A model generated the notes under the pieces. That model made no database searches. It was not told where the DNA came from and saw only the letters and a list, made by a program, of their open reading frames with translations. A stretch of 64,000 nt of DNA. Source: an uncultured Muribaculaceae bacterium (GTDB taxonomy: Bacteria; Bacteroidota; Bacteroidia; Bacteroidales; Muribaculaceae). The position numbers and the translations under genes were made by a program. Below, piece after piece: positions 16,882 to 26,326 of the stretch; position 1 is the first letter of the stretch; each line of letters begins with the position of its first letter. The stretch spans positions 116,933 through 180,932 of the forward strand of contig CAJUIT010000002.1 of assembly GCA_910586565.1 (NCBI GenBank). The letters are read 5' to 3'.

Positions 16882-19188
16882 TCAGGGGCGCAGGCGGCGG
16901 AGTGTCACCTGGTCTATCAGGGCGTGGTTAACCTTGAAATTCATGTTCTCGTTCTCGGGGAGGAACTTGATGGTGAGGGTGTGACGGCCGGCTCCGAGGT
17001 GAGTTTCCACGGTGTTAGTGTAGCCCCAGTCGTTCCAGTTGCCCACACCGCGGTGAGGCATCACCACTGTTCCAACACGGTTGCCGTCGACCAGCACGGT
17101 GCGGATGGCGCATTTGTTCTCGGTGTTGACCGGGCCATTGCCGTTGGCGTAACGCAGCGAGATGGAGTAGACTCCGGCTTCGGGAACATCGACAGGCACA
17201 TTGATGGTGGTTACTTCGTGGTCGGTCTCCACAAAGCCTGCACCGCGGTAGCCATGCAGGGGGGTGCGCGGGCGTGCCTGCGCTTCAGGCGAGGTCATCT
17301 CGGTTTTCTCATTGGGGAGGTCGACGAGAATTTCCTTAGCATTGGAGCGGGGCTGCGATGCAAACGACTGCACGCGGTCGCCGTTCACAGCCACAACCTG
17401 ATATTCACCGGGCACGGTGGCAAGCCAGCTTGTTTCGGAGGTCTGCCCAACCTGTTTTCCGTCGCGGAGCACAATGTAGTTGTTGATATATTCAATGGGG
17501 TTCCACTGCAGCAGGTTGTTGACCGGTGCCATAGGATTGTTGACCGATGGGTCGTTGCTGAGCCATGCCACGGGGGTGAGAGGCGCTTTGGCGTTGGGAA
17601 CGTTGTTGACGCGCATCGGCTCGGGGTTGTTGTCGGCCATAATAATCTTTATGGTGTTGTGCCCCTTGATGTCGCCGGGAATGAAGGGCGACTGTTCTTT
17701 GCCGTTGAGGTAGAATTTCTTGATGCGCGAGCCGTAGCCGCTGATTGAGATGTCGAGCACGGCGTCGCGATAGTGGAGCCCGTTGAGCGAGCGGTTGTCG
17801 GCCAGCGCCTTAGGCACGAAAGGAGCGAACCTTATGCCGTTGGTTTCGTAGTTGATGCCGAACAGAATTTTCATTGTCATGGCAATGTTGCCGCTGAGGC
17901 ACCAGAGCATGTTGGATGAGTTTACCACGGTGCCGATGTCGCCGTTGTCGAGCACAAAGTTCTCCTTGTTGGTGGCGAAGAGCGCCGCGGGGCGGAAAAT
18001 CGAACCGATTCCTTGCATCACACCCTCGGCATTGCCCACTTTGGCATTGGCCATTGTCCAGTAGGCTGCCACCCACGGCCACAGCGAGTTGTTGTGATAG
18101 GGGGGCTGGTCGGCAATCTGGGGATAGAAAATTGCGGTGCCGAACGGTGTTGTGGGGTTTTTCTCGGTGATTATGCGGGCACGGTTAGGGTCGGCCACAT
18201 CGTAGAGGATGGCCAGCGCCTCTCCGAGGGTTTCGGCACGCGGATTCTTGATGAGATGGTCGCGGCCGTAGAGATACATGGCATAGTAGCCTTTGTCGTC
18301 GAGCCACAGGTTGTTGTTGACGGCGCGCACAAGAGCGTCGGCGCGCTCGTTGTAGGTGCGTGCCTCGGCGTTGTCGCCAAGCAATTTGGCAATCTCGGCC
18401 AAAGTGCGCCAGGCCTGGGCGTGGACAATTGAAGTGCCCAGAGCCTCGCTGCGGTAAATGTCGGCGGTCTGCATCCAAGTGGGATAGCTCTGCTCGCGCC
18501 AGTCGATAAAGGATGTTTCACCGCGCACGAGGCCGGTTTCGGTGTCGTAGATGGTTTTGTAATCGTCCTCGAGCGAGTTTTTGATTACGGGATAGATTTT
18601 GCGCAGCCACGCTTCGTCGCCTGTGGTTTTGTAGACCTCAAAGGCTGCGATGCCCCAAATCTGACGGTCGGAGCTCACGGGCCATGCACCACCCGAACCG
18701 GTATCCTGAATGATGCGGCCGCTGGGGGTGATTTTGCGCTCGAGCGATGTGCGCGATGCCTCGGGCTGCAGGGCGGCCATAGCGAGGATTATCGAGTAGC
18801 TCACGTCGCGGGTCCACACGCCGGGCCATTCGCGGCCGGTGCGCAATGTGTTGTCGGCTTCAACAGCGTTGACCATCTCGTCGAGCCCCATGTTGAAAAT
18901 GGCAGCATGGAGAGTGTTGGAGGTGGTGAGCTGAGGGTATTGCGAAATGTCGTTTTTAAGCTCCCACACCTTGTCGATTGGCATGTGGTAGCCGGGGACA
19001 GCCCCGTAGTCCGACACGATTTTGAACGGCGTGGGGGCGTAGGCTTTATAGGGACCCTGAACGATTGAATCGCCGGTCCAGCGATACGCGCCGGTGTTGA
19101 TGATATCTGTTGAGGAGGCTGATGCCGTTGCCGACATGAGAATTGCGGCTGCCGCGGCAAAAGCTGTGTTTTTGATGTTAGATGACAT
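16882..19188 (-). CDS. Secreted six-hairpin glycoside hydrolase (MGH1-like) with C-terminal carbohydrate-binding-like domain
   Basis: A 768-residue protein with a signal peptide at residues 1-25. An (alpha/alpha)6-barrel region (about 80-480) carries GREWPGVWTRDVSYSIILAM, DTGSGGAWPVSSDRQIW and PPYHNNSLWPWVAAYW. This layout is typical of MGH1-like and related GH63/GH37-type glycosidases. The C-terminal 140 residues (YRGAGFVETDH...GVYSISLRYANGNGP...NHALIDQVTLRRL) look like a CBM6/35-type beta-sandwich. It probably hydrolyses an oligosaccharide outside the cytoplasm; the exact GH family and bond are not evident. Confidence 0.8.
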   Translation of the reverse strand: MSSNIKNTAFAAAAAILMSATASASSTDIINTGAYRWTGDSIVQGPYKAYAPTPFKIVSDYGAVPGYHMPIDKVWELKNDISQYPQLTTSNTLHAAIFNMGLDEMVNAVEADNTLRTGREWPGVWTRDVSYSIILAMAALQPEASRTSLERKITPSGRIIQDTGSGGAWPVSSDRQIWGIAAFEVYKTTGDEAWLRKIYPVIKNSLEDDYKTIYDTETGLVRGETSFIDWREQSYPTWMQTADIYRSEALGTSIVHAQAWRTLAEIAKLLGDNAEARTYNERADALVRAVNNNLWLDDKGYYAMYLYGRDHLIKNPRAETLGEALAILYDVADPNRARIITEKNPTTPFGTAIFYPQIADQPPYHNNSLWPWVAAYWTMANAKVGNAEGVMQGIGSIFRPAALFATNKENFVLDNGDIGTVVNSSNMLWCLSGNIAMTMKILFGINYETNGIRFAPFVPKALADNRSLNGLHYRDAVLDISISGYGSRIKKFYLNGKEQSPFIPGDIKGHNTIKIIMADNNPEPMRVNNVPNAKAPLTPVAWLSNDPSVNNPMAPVNNLLQWNPIEYINNYIVLRDGKQVGQTSETSWLATVPGEYQVVAVNGDRVQSFASQPRSNAKEILVDLPNEKTEMTSPEAQARPRTPLHGYRGAGFVETDHEVTTINVPVDVPEAGVYSISLRYANGNGPVNTENKCAIRTVLVDGNRVGTVVMPHRGVGNWNDWGYTNTVETHLGAGRHTLTIKFLPENENMNFKVNHALIDQVTLRRLRP

Positions 19189-19344
19189 AGTGCCTTTTAA
19201 GGTCGGTTGCTGATGTTAGGTGGTGCGGCCTGAGGGGTGGCGGAGACTCCTGCAGCCGCGAAGTGGCGTAAAATTACAAAAAACTCCGCATTTTCTCCAA
19301 CCACTCCCAACGAAAAAAGTTTACGCGCGATTTAGAAATAGTTA

Positions 19345-20712
19345 TCACAACCATCGGCCTATTAAAATGGCGGCGATGAGGAGCGGCGCAACATAGCGGA
19401 GCACGAAGGTCACGGCTCCCGTCAATGGCGAGCGCAACAATCCGTTATTGGAAAGTTGCCTGCGCAACAGGCGGCGCGGGCCGAACCACCCCACATAGAG
19501 ACATGTGCCTATCGAGACTATGGGCAACAGAATGTTGGTTGCGAAGTGGTCGAGAAAGTCGAAAAGGGTGAGGTTGAAAATGGTAAAATCGCGCCAGGGC
19601 CCCAACGAGAGCGAGCACACGGTGCTAAGCACAAACATCGGGCATAGGGCCGTGAGAACGGCACGGCGGCGCGACATCTTGAACCTGTCGGCAAGAAAGG
19701 CCACGGTAACCTCCGAAATCGACACCGTGGAGGTCACTGCCGCCACGAGCAACAGCAGGAAGAAGAGCGACGACCACAGCTGCGACAGAGGCAACCGCCC
19801 GAACACCTCGGGCAAGGTGACGAAAATAAGCGACGCCCCCTCCATGCTCTCATTTTCAAGGCCGAAGGTTTTAACGGCCGGAAATATAACGAATCCCATA
19901 AGCAACGCCACCAGCAAACTAAGCAGAGCCACCGTGATTGATGTGCGCGGCAAGTTGGTGGAAATCGGATAGTAGGAAGCATAGGTCACCAGAATGCCCA
20001 TGCCGAGGCTGAGCGAGAAGAATGTCTGCCCCAGGGCATTGATGAACACCATCGGCGTTAGTTTGGAGAAATCGGGCGACAGGAAAAAGCGCAGCCCCTC
20101 ACCGGCTCCCGGCAGCGAAAGCGACACCACACACAACCCGATGAGAATCAGGAACAGGAGCGGCATCAGCACGTTCGACAGCCGCTCAATCCCCTTTTGC
20201 ACACCATTGAGCAGAATGCCGATATTAAGCCCTATCACAATCACGGTGGCGAGCACCGGTTCCCATGTGCCGAACAGCAGCCGCTGCATCACCCCGCTGA
20301 AACATGCGCTCGCCCCGGAACTTTCGGCGGCCACCGCTTCGGGAGCCGAATAGAGCGCCCCGGTGACCGACTGCCACAGATATTCAAGAGTCCACCCCGC
20401 CACCACCATATAGAATATGTTGATGAGATAGGAGGCGAGAATGGCCACCCCGCCCACAATCCACCATTTCGACTTTGGTGAAAGCCGGCGGTAAACGCCC
20501 ACGGCATCGCTTTTGCCGCCGCGCCCGAGCACAAACTCACCTAACATCACAGGCACTCCAAGCAGGATCACACACCCGATGTAAAGCAACAGGAACGCCG
20601 CTCCCCCATTCTCCTGTGTCTCAGCCGGAAAACGCCACACGTTTCCCAGCCCTATCGCCGACCCCACGGTTGCGGCAATCAGCCCTATCTTCGATTTAAA
20701 TTCAGTAGCCAT
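19345..20712 (-). CDS. Neurotransmitter:sodium symporter (NSS) family transporter
   Basis: From the ATG at 20712 the product has 455 residues and about 11-12 membrane helices. TM1 has the NSS sodium/substrate signature KIGLIAATVGSAIGLGNVWR, and TM6 and TM8 regions follow. Bacterial members import amino acids or related amines with Na+. A longer frame begins at a TTG inside the -7 box CAAAAGTA/TACTTTTG (20728-20735), so it cannot be the start. The gene stands alone; a terminator was not identified. Confidence 0.92.
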   Translation of the reverse strand: MATEFKSKIGLIAATVGSAIGLGNVWRFPAETQENGGAAFLLLYIGCVILLGVPVMLGEFVLGRGGKSDAVGVYRRLSPKSKWWIVGGVAILASYLINIFYMVVAGWTLEYLWQSVTGALYSAPEAVAAESSGASACFSGVMQRLLFGTWEPVLATVIVIGLNIGILLNGVQKGIERLSNVLMPLLFLILIGLCVVSLSLPGAGEGLRFFLSPDFSKLTPMVFINALGQTFFSLSLGMGILVTYASYYPISTNLPRTSITVALLSLLVALLMGFVIFPAVKTFGLENESMEGASLIFVTLPEVFGRLPLSQLWSSLFFLLLLVAAVTSTVSISEVTVAFLADRFKMSRRRAVLTALCPMFVLSTVCSLSLGPWRDFTIFNLTLFDFLDHFATNILLPIVSIGTCLYVGWFGPRRLLRRQLSNNGLLRSPLTGAVTFVLRYVAPLLIAAILIGRWL

Positions 20713-20909
20713 ATAAAATTCTTTCCGCAAAAGTAATTAATTTTCTTTTCTTTTGTAACCATTGTGCTGAAAAATCAACGTTGCAAAGCTCTCCATGCTC
20801 CCAAACATTCGTTTTCACAAACAACAACCGAAACGCCCCCGCGGTTATGTGCTAATTTCAATTACTGCTACAATCCGATATTTTTTTGTGAAAAATTTGG
20901 CGGAGGGTG

Positions 20910-20938
20910 TTGTGATTCAGGAAAAAACGCTAACTTTG
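20910..20938 (+). promoter_or_regulatory. Promoter of rpsA
   Basis: TTG at 20910-20912 and TAACTTTG at 20931-20938, with an 18-nt gap, form a Bacteroidetes promoter about 148 nt upstream of the rpsA ATG. Confidence 0.6.
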
Positions 20939-21085
20939 CAGCGCCTTTAGGGGCTCCTTGGGCGAAGTGTGCCGTGACGGATGCTGCCCGCAACGCTGAA
21001 AAGCGCGTGGAAAGCGGAGTGTCAGCGGTTTGCCTTTGTCCCGGGACGAGATTATAATTAACCATTTTATTAACCGTTTTATTAA
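20939..21085 (+). other. Long GC-rich 5' leader of rpsA
   Basis: About 145 nt between the promoter and start codon. It contains short complementary blocks (GGGC with GCCC around 20958-20991; CGCTG with CAGCG around 20993-21028) and then an AT-rich run before the ATG. It could form an autoregulatory leader structure for S1; no known leader class was recognised. Confidence 0.4.
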
Positions 21086-22870
21086 ATGACTGAAGAAGTT
21101 AAAAACTCTCCAATCGCCGATTTCGATTGGGATGCCTACGAAAAAGGCGAAACCAAGAGCGACAAGTCGCGTGAAGAACTCACCAAAACTTACGACGAAT
21201 CGCTCAACACCGTTAAAGACAAGGATGTAATCGAAGGTACCATCATCGCCCTCAACAAGCGCGAGGCTGTGGTTAACATCGGCTACAAATCCGACGGTAT
21301 CATCCCCATGAACGAATTCCGCTACAACCCCGACATCAAAGTAGGCGACGTTGTGGAAGTGTTCATCGAGAACCAGGAGGACAAGAAAGGTCAGCTTATC
21401 CTCTCTCACCGCAAAGCCCGTGCATCACGCTCATGGGAGCGCGTTAACCAGGCTCTGGAAAACGACGAAATCATCAAGGGTTACATCAAGTGCCGCACCA
21501 AAGGTGGCATGATTGTTGACGTGTTCGGCATCGAGGCCTTCCTCCCCGGCTCACAGATCGACGTGAAACCCATCCGCGACTACGATATCTTCGTTGGCAA
21601 GACCATGGAATTCAAGGTTGTTAAAATCAACCCCGAATTCAAGAATGTTGTTGTCAGCCACAAGGCTCTCATCGAGGCCGAGCTCGAGCAGCAGAAGCGC
21701 GAAATCATCGCCAAGCTCGAAAAGGGTCAGGTTCTCGAAGGCACTGTCAAGAACATCACCTCCTACGGTGTGTTCATCGACCTTGGCGGCGTTGACGGTC
21801 TTATCCACATCACCGACCTTTCGTGGGGCCGCGTAAGCCACCCCGAAGAGGTTGTGAGCCTCGACCAGAAGCTCAACGTGGTTATCCTCGACTTCGACGA
21901 CGAAAAGAAGCGCATCGCCCTCGGTCTCAAGCAGCTCATGCCCCATCCCTGGGATGCTCTCGCTGCCGACATCAAGGTTGGTGACAAAGTTAAAGGCAAA
22001 GTTGTTGTCATGGCCGACTACGGCGCATTCGTTGAAGTTGCCCCCGGCGTTGAGGGCCTGATCCACGTTAGCGAAATGTCGTGGAGCCAGCACCTGCGCA
22101 GCGCTCAGGACTTCATGAAGGTTGGCGACGAAGTTGAGGCAGTTGTTCTCACCCTCGACCGCGACGAACGCAAGATGAGCCTCGGCATCAAGCAGCTCAA
22201 GCAGGATCCCTGGCAGGATATCGAAGTTAAATATCCCGTTGGTTCGAAGCACACCGCCAAAGTTCGCAACTTCACCAACTTCGGCGTGTTCGTTGAAATT
22301 GAAGAAGGTGTTGACGGCCTGATTCACATCTCCGACCTTTCGTGGACCAAGAAGGTTAAACATCCTTCGGAATTCACCCAGATCGGTGCCGACATCGAAG
22401 TTGTTGTTCTCGAAATCGACAAGGACAACCGTCGCCTCAGTCTCGGCCACAAGCAGCTCGAGGAGAACCCCTGGGATGTGTTTGAAACTGTGTTCACCGT
22501 TGGCTCGGTTCACCCCGGCACCATCGTTGAAATGCTCGACAAGGGCGCAGTTATCCAGCTCCCCTACGGTGTTGAAGGCTTCGCTACTCCCAAACACCTC
22601 GTTAAGGAAGATGGCTCGCAGGCCAAGGTCGACGAAAAGCTCGACTTCAAGGTAATCGAGTTCAACAAGGATAGCAAGCGCATCATCCTCAGCCACAGCC
22701 GCATCTTCGAAGATGAAGCTAAAGCAGAGAAAGCCGAAGCCCGCAAGGCTAAACGCGCTCCCCGCAAGGCTGAAGAGGCTCCCGCCCTCACAACTCCCGT
22801 TGAGAAAACAACTCTCGGCGACATCGAAGCTCTCGCAGCTCTCAAGGAGAAACTTTCTGGTAAAGCATAA
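21086..22870 (+). CDS. rpsA: 30S ribosomal protein S1
   Basis: A 594-residue protein with six S1 (OB-fold) repeats. Two divergent N-terminal repeats (DVIEGTIIALNKREAVVNIG; IIKGYIKCRTKGGMIVDVFG) precede four closely related ones containing GVFIDLGGVDGLIHITDLSW, GAFVEVAPGVEGLIHVSEMSW, GVFVEIEEGVDGLIHISDLSW and a degenerate last copy. A Lys/Ala/Glu-rich tail follows. S1 binds mRNA on the 30S subunit and aids translation initiation. The length fits Bacteroidetes S1. It ends at a strong 31-bp-stem terminator. Confidence 0.97.
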   Translation: MTEEVKNSPIADFDWDAYEKGETKSDKSREELTKTYDESLNTVKDKDVIEGTIIALNKREAVVNIGYKSDGIIPMNEFRYNPDIKVGDVVEVFIENQEDKKGQLILSHRKARASRSWERVNQALENDEIIKGYIKCRTKGGMIVDVFGIEAFLPGSQIDVKPIRDYDIFVGKTMEFKVVKINPEFKNVVVSHKALIEAELEQQKREIIAKLEKGQVLEGTVKNITSYGVFIDLGGVDGLIHITDLSWGRVSHPEEVVSLDQKLNVVILDFDDEKKRIALGLKQLMPHPWDALAADIKVGDKVKGKVVVMADYGAFVEVAPGVEGLIHVSEMSWSQHLRSAQDFMKVGDEVEAVVLTLDRDERKMSLGIKQLKQDPWQDIEVKYPVGSKHTAKVRNFTNFGVFVEIEEGVDGLIHISDLSWTKKVKHPSEFTQIGADIEVVVLEIDKDNRRLSLGHKQLEENPWDVFETVFTVGSVHPGTIVEMLDKGAVIQLPYGVEGFATPKHLVKEDGSQAKVDEKLDFKVIEFNKDSKRIILSHSRIFEDEAKAEKAEARKAKRAPRKAEEAPALTTPVEKTTLGDIEALAALKEKLSGKA

Positions 22871-22876
22871 TCCGGA

Positions 22877-22942
22877 TAACCTCCATACAATAAAAAATGG
22901 CTGTGCCTGTCGGCACAGCCATTTTTTATTGTATGGAGGTTA
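22877..22942. terminator. 31-bp perfect-stem terminator after rpsA
   Basis: Bases 22877-22907 are exactly complementary to 22912-22942 around a TGTC loop. An A run in the left arm and a T run in the right arm allow termination in both directions. Confidence 0.85.
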
Positions 22943-22975
22943 GAAGTCAGAAGCAAGAAGTCAGAAGTCAGTTTT
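22943..22975. repeat. GAAGTCA/GAAGCA short tandem repeat
   Basis: Irregular tandem copies of AGAAGTC and AGAAGCA directly after the rpsA terminator, followed by CAGTTTTAAGAAGGCTGCGC. Nearly the same run (AGAAGCAAGAAGTCAGTTTT) occurs at 50743-50760, so this is a dispersed intergenic repeat family. Confidence 0.5.
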
Positions 22976-23045
22976 AAGAAGGCTGCGCTGGGAGCCCCTA
23001 CCGGCGAAGCCGCACGGTGTAGCTCACCGATGGGGTGTTTTTTGG

Positions 23046-23115
23046 CTCACGGATTACACCGATTTCACGGATTGGCTAACGCATGGAAATCTGCGGAATC
23101 TGTGTAATCTGTGAG
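23046..23115. repeat. Inverted GATTACAC repeat
   Basis: The left arm CTCACGGATTACACCGATT (23046-23064) and the reverse complement of 23097-23115 agree at 17 of 19 positions. The intervening 32 nt continue the same ATCCGTG/GATTTC theme. It is a non-coding palindromic repeat in the 296-bp gap between rpsA and the next gene. Confidence 0.5.
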
Positions 23116-23166
23116 AGATTTTGGCTGACGTGGGGATGCAGGTGAGGATGCCGAGCAACAGCTGTA

Positions 23167-24237
23167 TTACCGCTTTTTGCGTGAGAACGGGCAGTTAAGT
23201 TGGTCGAGGTAGACGCGGACAGTTAGCCGCTGATAGAAGATGAAGCTGCCTGGGGTGACGTTGAAATTGAGCGATGCCTGGAAATCAATCCATTTGTTGC
23301 GGATTATGCGCGCATAAACATCGGTGCGGTTGTAGAATTTGTTGCGGTAATAGGGTTCTCCCTGATAGAGCGCCGAGCCGAGTTCGTCGTAGCTCGGGAA
23401 GAGCCGGCCGCCTGCATAGAGCGAGTTTTTAAGGCCGAGCCACTTCCATTCGCCGAGGATTTCAAGCCATCCGCCGGCGGGGGCGGTCCAGTTGTCGTAG
23501 GCGCGGTTGCGCTCAACCGTGATGAGTGCGCCGGCTTTCACCACAAGACTGTCGAGCCCGGTGGCGCGCTTGAGGTCGAGCCCAACGTAGGGATTTACCA
23601 GAAAATTGTCGACAATATGCTCATTCTCAGGTGAGTTTTTCGTGAGAGCGTAATGGTTCATCATCACATGCCCGCCGGCAAGGAAGCTGCGGCTGCCCGG
23701 ACGCCATTCACCGTGAAAAACAATGTTGAAGGCCTCACGTTTGGTTTCGGTCTGCATCTGTCGCCAGTCGAGGTAGAAGTCGATGAAAGCGTCGCGGCTA
23801 TGATACTGCACGAGCGCGCCCCTAATGTTGCGCTGAAAATAGGTTAGCGAGTCGCTCCATAAAAATCCGGGGAGCTCCTGCCGCAACTGCGTGCGCGGAA
23901 ACATGCCCAGCGAAGCGCTCCACCGTTTGCCGGTGTGGCGATAGTAGAGCGTGGGAGAGATTCGGTAGCCGTCCCACTCGTTGCCGATTGGCTGATTCCA
24001 CACCACGCCCCCCGAAATGCGGTCGGTTGGAGTGAAGCGCACCCCGATTTCAGGCGCGAGATTTGTGAAGAAATAGGTTTTGGTGTCGGTGTTGGAGTTA
24101 TCCCCCTCACGGTTATCGAAAACCGTTTCAAAATCAACACTCCACGTCAGCTCCTGCGCAGTGGCAAGAAGAGGCGAGAAGATGGCAAAAATCGACAGAA
24201 GGATAGAGATTCGGCTGAGAGCGGATGTTGCGCGCAT
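23167..24237 (-). CDS. Predicted outer-membrane beta-barrel protein, unknown function
   Basis: From the ATG at 24237 the product has 356 residues. A signal peptide ends near LLATAQ (about residue 28), and alternating amphipathic strands rich in Tyr, Trp and Arg run through the rest, as in outer-membrane barrels (for example RISPTLYYRHTGKRWSASLG and LVVKAGALITVERNRAY). The last residues (FSRKKR) do not give the usual terminal Phe. A minus-strand -7 box TAATTTTG lies at 24279-24272. No family was recognised; it stands alone. Confidence 0.55.
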   Translation of the reverse strand: MRATSALSRISILLSIFAIFSPLLATAQELTWSVDFETVFDNREGDNSNTDTKTYFFTNLAPEIGVRFTPTDRISGGVVWNQPIGNEWDGYRISPTLYYRHTGKRWSASLGMFPRTQLRQELPGFLWSDSLTYFQRNIRGALVQYHSRDAFIDFYLDWRQMQTETKREAFNIVFHGEWRPGSRSFLAGGHVMMNHYALTKNSPENEHIVDNFLVNPYVGLDLKRATGLDSLVVKAGALITVERNRAYDNWTAPAGGWLEILGEWKWLGLKNSLYAGGRLFPSYDELGSALYQGEPYYRNKFYNRTDVYARIIRNKWIDFQASLNFNVTPGSFIFYQRLTVRVYLDQLNCPFSRKKR

Positions 24238-24359
24238 TATGTGTAGTATGATTGGGTTAGTTGTCACACTGCAAAATTAATGAATTTAAGTGTATATACA
24301 TATATAAATGGGATGCGCCAATGAATCGGCGCATCCCGGGGTGTGTATTTGAAACTGTA

Positions 24360-26300
24360 TCAGAATTCTATTCTGTCGAAGCTGATTGTAGTTTTGGCAT
24401 TGGAGAGCCTGCCGGCATCGATGATTGCAGAGGATGCCGGTTGTGCTCCTGACACAGCTTTTGCCTTTGCGCGAGAAGAAGCTTCCGCAGCATCAGATGA
24501 AAATCCCGGAAGCTGGAAATACTCGCGTGTGGCGGATATTGGAGTGGTTCCGTGATACCATATTGTGTAGATGGTGAACCGGCCGGTCTTGCTATCATAG
24601 TAGGATAGATTTTTCAGCTCTTGGTCGGTGTTGCTAAGATAGATGTCTATGCCCAACTCCGTACGCAGCGTATACACATCGGTTGACCACAACATCTCAC
24701 CCAACGAAGTGTCATCACCGGTTGCAAATGGCTCCATGTGAGCGTAGTAGTAGCGACCGGCCTCATTGTCGGGAGCTACTTCGGCCGGAACCGGAGTCTC
24801 CTCTACGTAGAGATTTATGTTGCGCGAATTCAAAAATGCAGTCCCGGAGAAGTCGGAGACATCAAAATCTCCGAAACGGTAACGACGGCTGTTATCGGTC
24901 AGTGATTCCGCCACATAAACCGGTGCTTCTTTGTCGTCAAAACCGAACAGTGAGAATGAGCCGGATCCCATGCCATAAAACATGAATTCTCCCCAGTGGG
25001 TATAGGTCAGTTCAATTGTTTTGCTGAGGGCACCTTCGGGGCATTCCTCTTCATCGGGCAAAGTCAGCGTTATATTGAATGTGGCCTCGGGCTCGATGCC
25101 GGTGAAATCCATGCCGATGTTAATCTTGGCAGACTTTTCACCGTGGGCAAATGTAACTGACGAAGGAACTGTGAACACACCTGTCACCTCATTTCCACCG
25201 GCATCTGTGACTGCACTGTTGATGTTGACTGTGCAGGTTCCGTTGGCACTCAGGCGGCAAAGCTCAATGGCGACCGGTGCGTTATCGTTGGAAACATTGA
25301 CAGGATTGTTTACGGCCGGGAAATGCACACCATTGCCTGTGAACGGCTCTACGTAGGTGAGCTCCATTTGAGCCACAGAGCCTAAAGCCTTCACATTGTC
25401 AAAACAATCAGTGTATTCATAGGTGTAAATGAGACAGGAATTCTTTTCGGGTGTAACAGAAAAACTTCCACTGCCTTCGGAGAGATCGAAACTGAAGTCG
25501 AAATCTTTGGCAGCAAATTTGTCAATCAATTCCAGCGAAGCGGCATTCACCTCTGAATCATCCACCACCGCATAGACACCGCGCACAGATTTCACCAGAT
25601 TCCTGGTGCCCTTGAAGACGGCGGTGTAGACGCGTTTGTGAGGCTCGTCGGTATAGCTGTAGTCAACATCCATTGACAGAGGGTGATAATATTCCGATAC
25701 GAGTAGAATTTCAGTGGGAGCACACCACGTTTTCCCGTCGCCATAGCCGGGGGCATAGCACACTGCGTCGAGTTTAAGAAGGTAGTTCGTAGTCTGCCCG
25801 TCAATTCCCCATTCTCCGTCGGAAAGTTCAGGATTGACTTCGCCCAGAATTTCAGAATTATAGGTGGCTTTCCCTGCCATCCATATCTCGCCGTAGGTTG
25901 GATCGGTGTAGCCGGTTGGCTGACATGCAAGTGTGATTGAGCTTTCCTCTGTGAATTTGATGGGTGTTATCGAATTATCCTTTGACGAAAGTTCGTATTT
26001 GTAGTCCGTCGGATCGTTGGGCACGAATGTGCTTTTCAGCACAAGGTTTGCGGTCATGTCGTTAAAGAATCCCGAGCGAAGCATGTAGGCATTCCGCCAT
26101 TGCTCTTCGGTAATTTCATGTGTCTCGGGCACTTGCGGAAGAGATTCGAGTTGCACGATGCTGAAATCATCAACTGATTCAGTATCGATATATCTTACCG
26201 AGCCGTTTTTGAACTCGATTTTCATGATTATGCTGTTGGCAGCGACTAACACCACCTACATCAGAAATATAGCGGAAAATGCTAAGATAATCTTTTTCAT
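24360..26300 (-). pseudogene. Secreted Calx-beta-like protein with an in-frame amber stop in its signal peptide
   Basis: Reading from the ATG at 26300 gives MKKIILAFSAIFLM, then TAG at 26258-26256, then 631 open residues to 24360. The first part is a normal signal-peptide start, and the hydrophobic core continues after the stop (VVLVAANS). The remaining protein has a short EFKNGSVRYIDTESVDDF module, beta-rich domains, a Calx-beta-like segment (about 330-420) and a C-terminal domain ending FDRIEF. It is third in a tight operon after the SusD-like gene. The gene may be inactivated, read through, or restarted at the GTG right after the stop; a sequencing error is possible. Confidence 0.65.
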
Positions 26301-26326
26301 AGGGGTAATGAATTTATAAGGTTGTG

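Noticed and set aside
20939..21085. Cobalamin or other known riboswitch in the rpsA leader
   Set aside because: No conserved box of a known riboswitch could be seen; the neighbouring gene is a ribosomal protein, which does not fit.
21551..22696. 381-codon minus-strand frame
   Set aside because: Antisense to rpsA, repeated low-complexity composition mirroring the S1 repeats; no domain or start signal.
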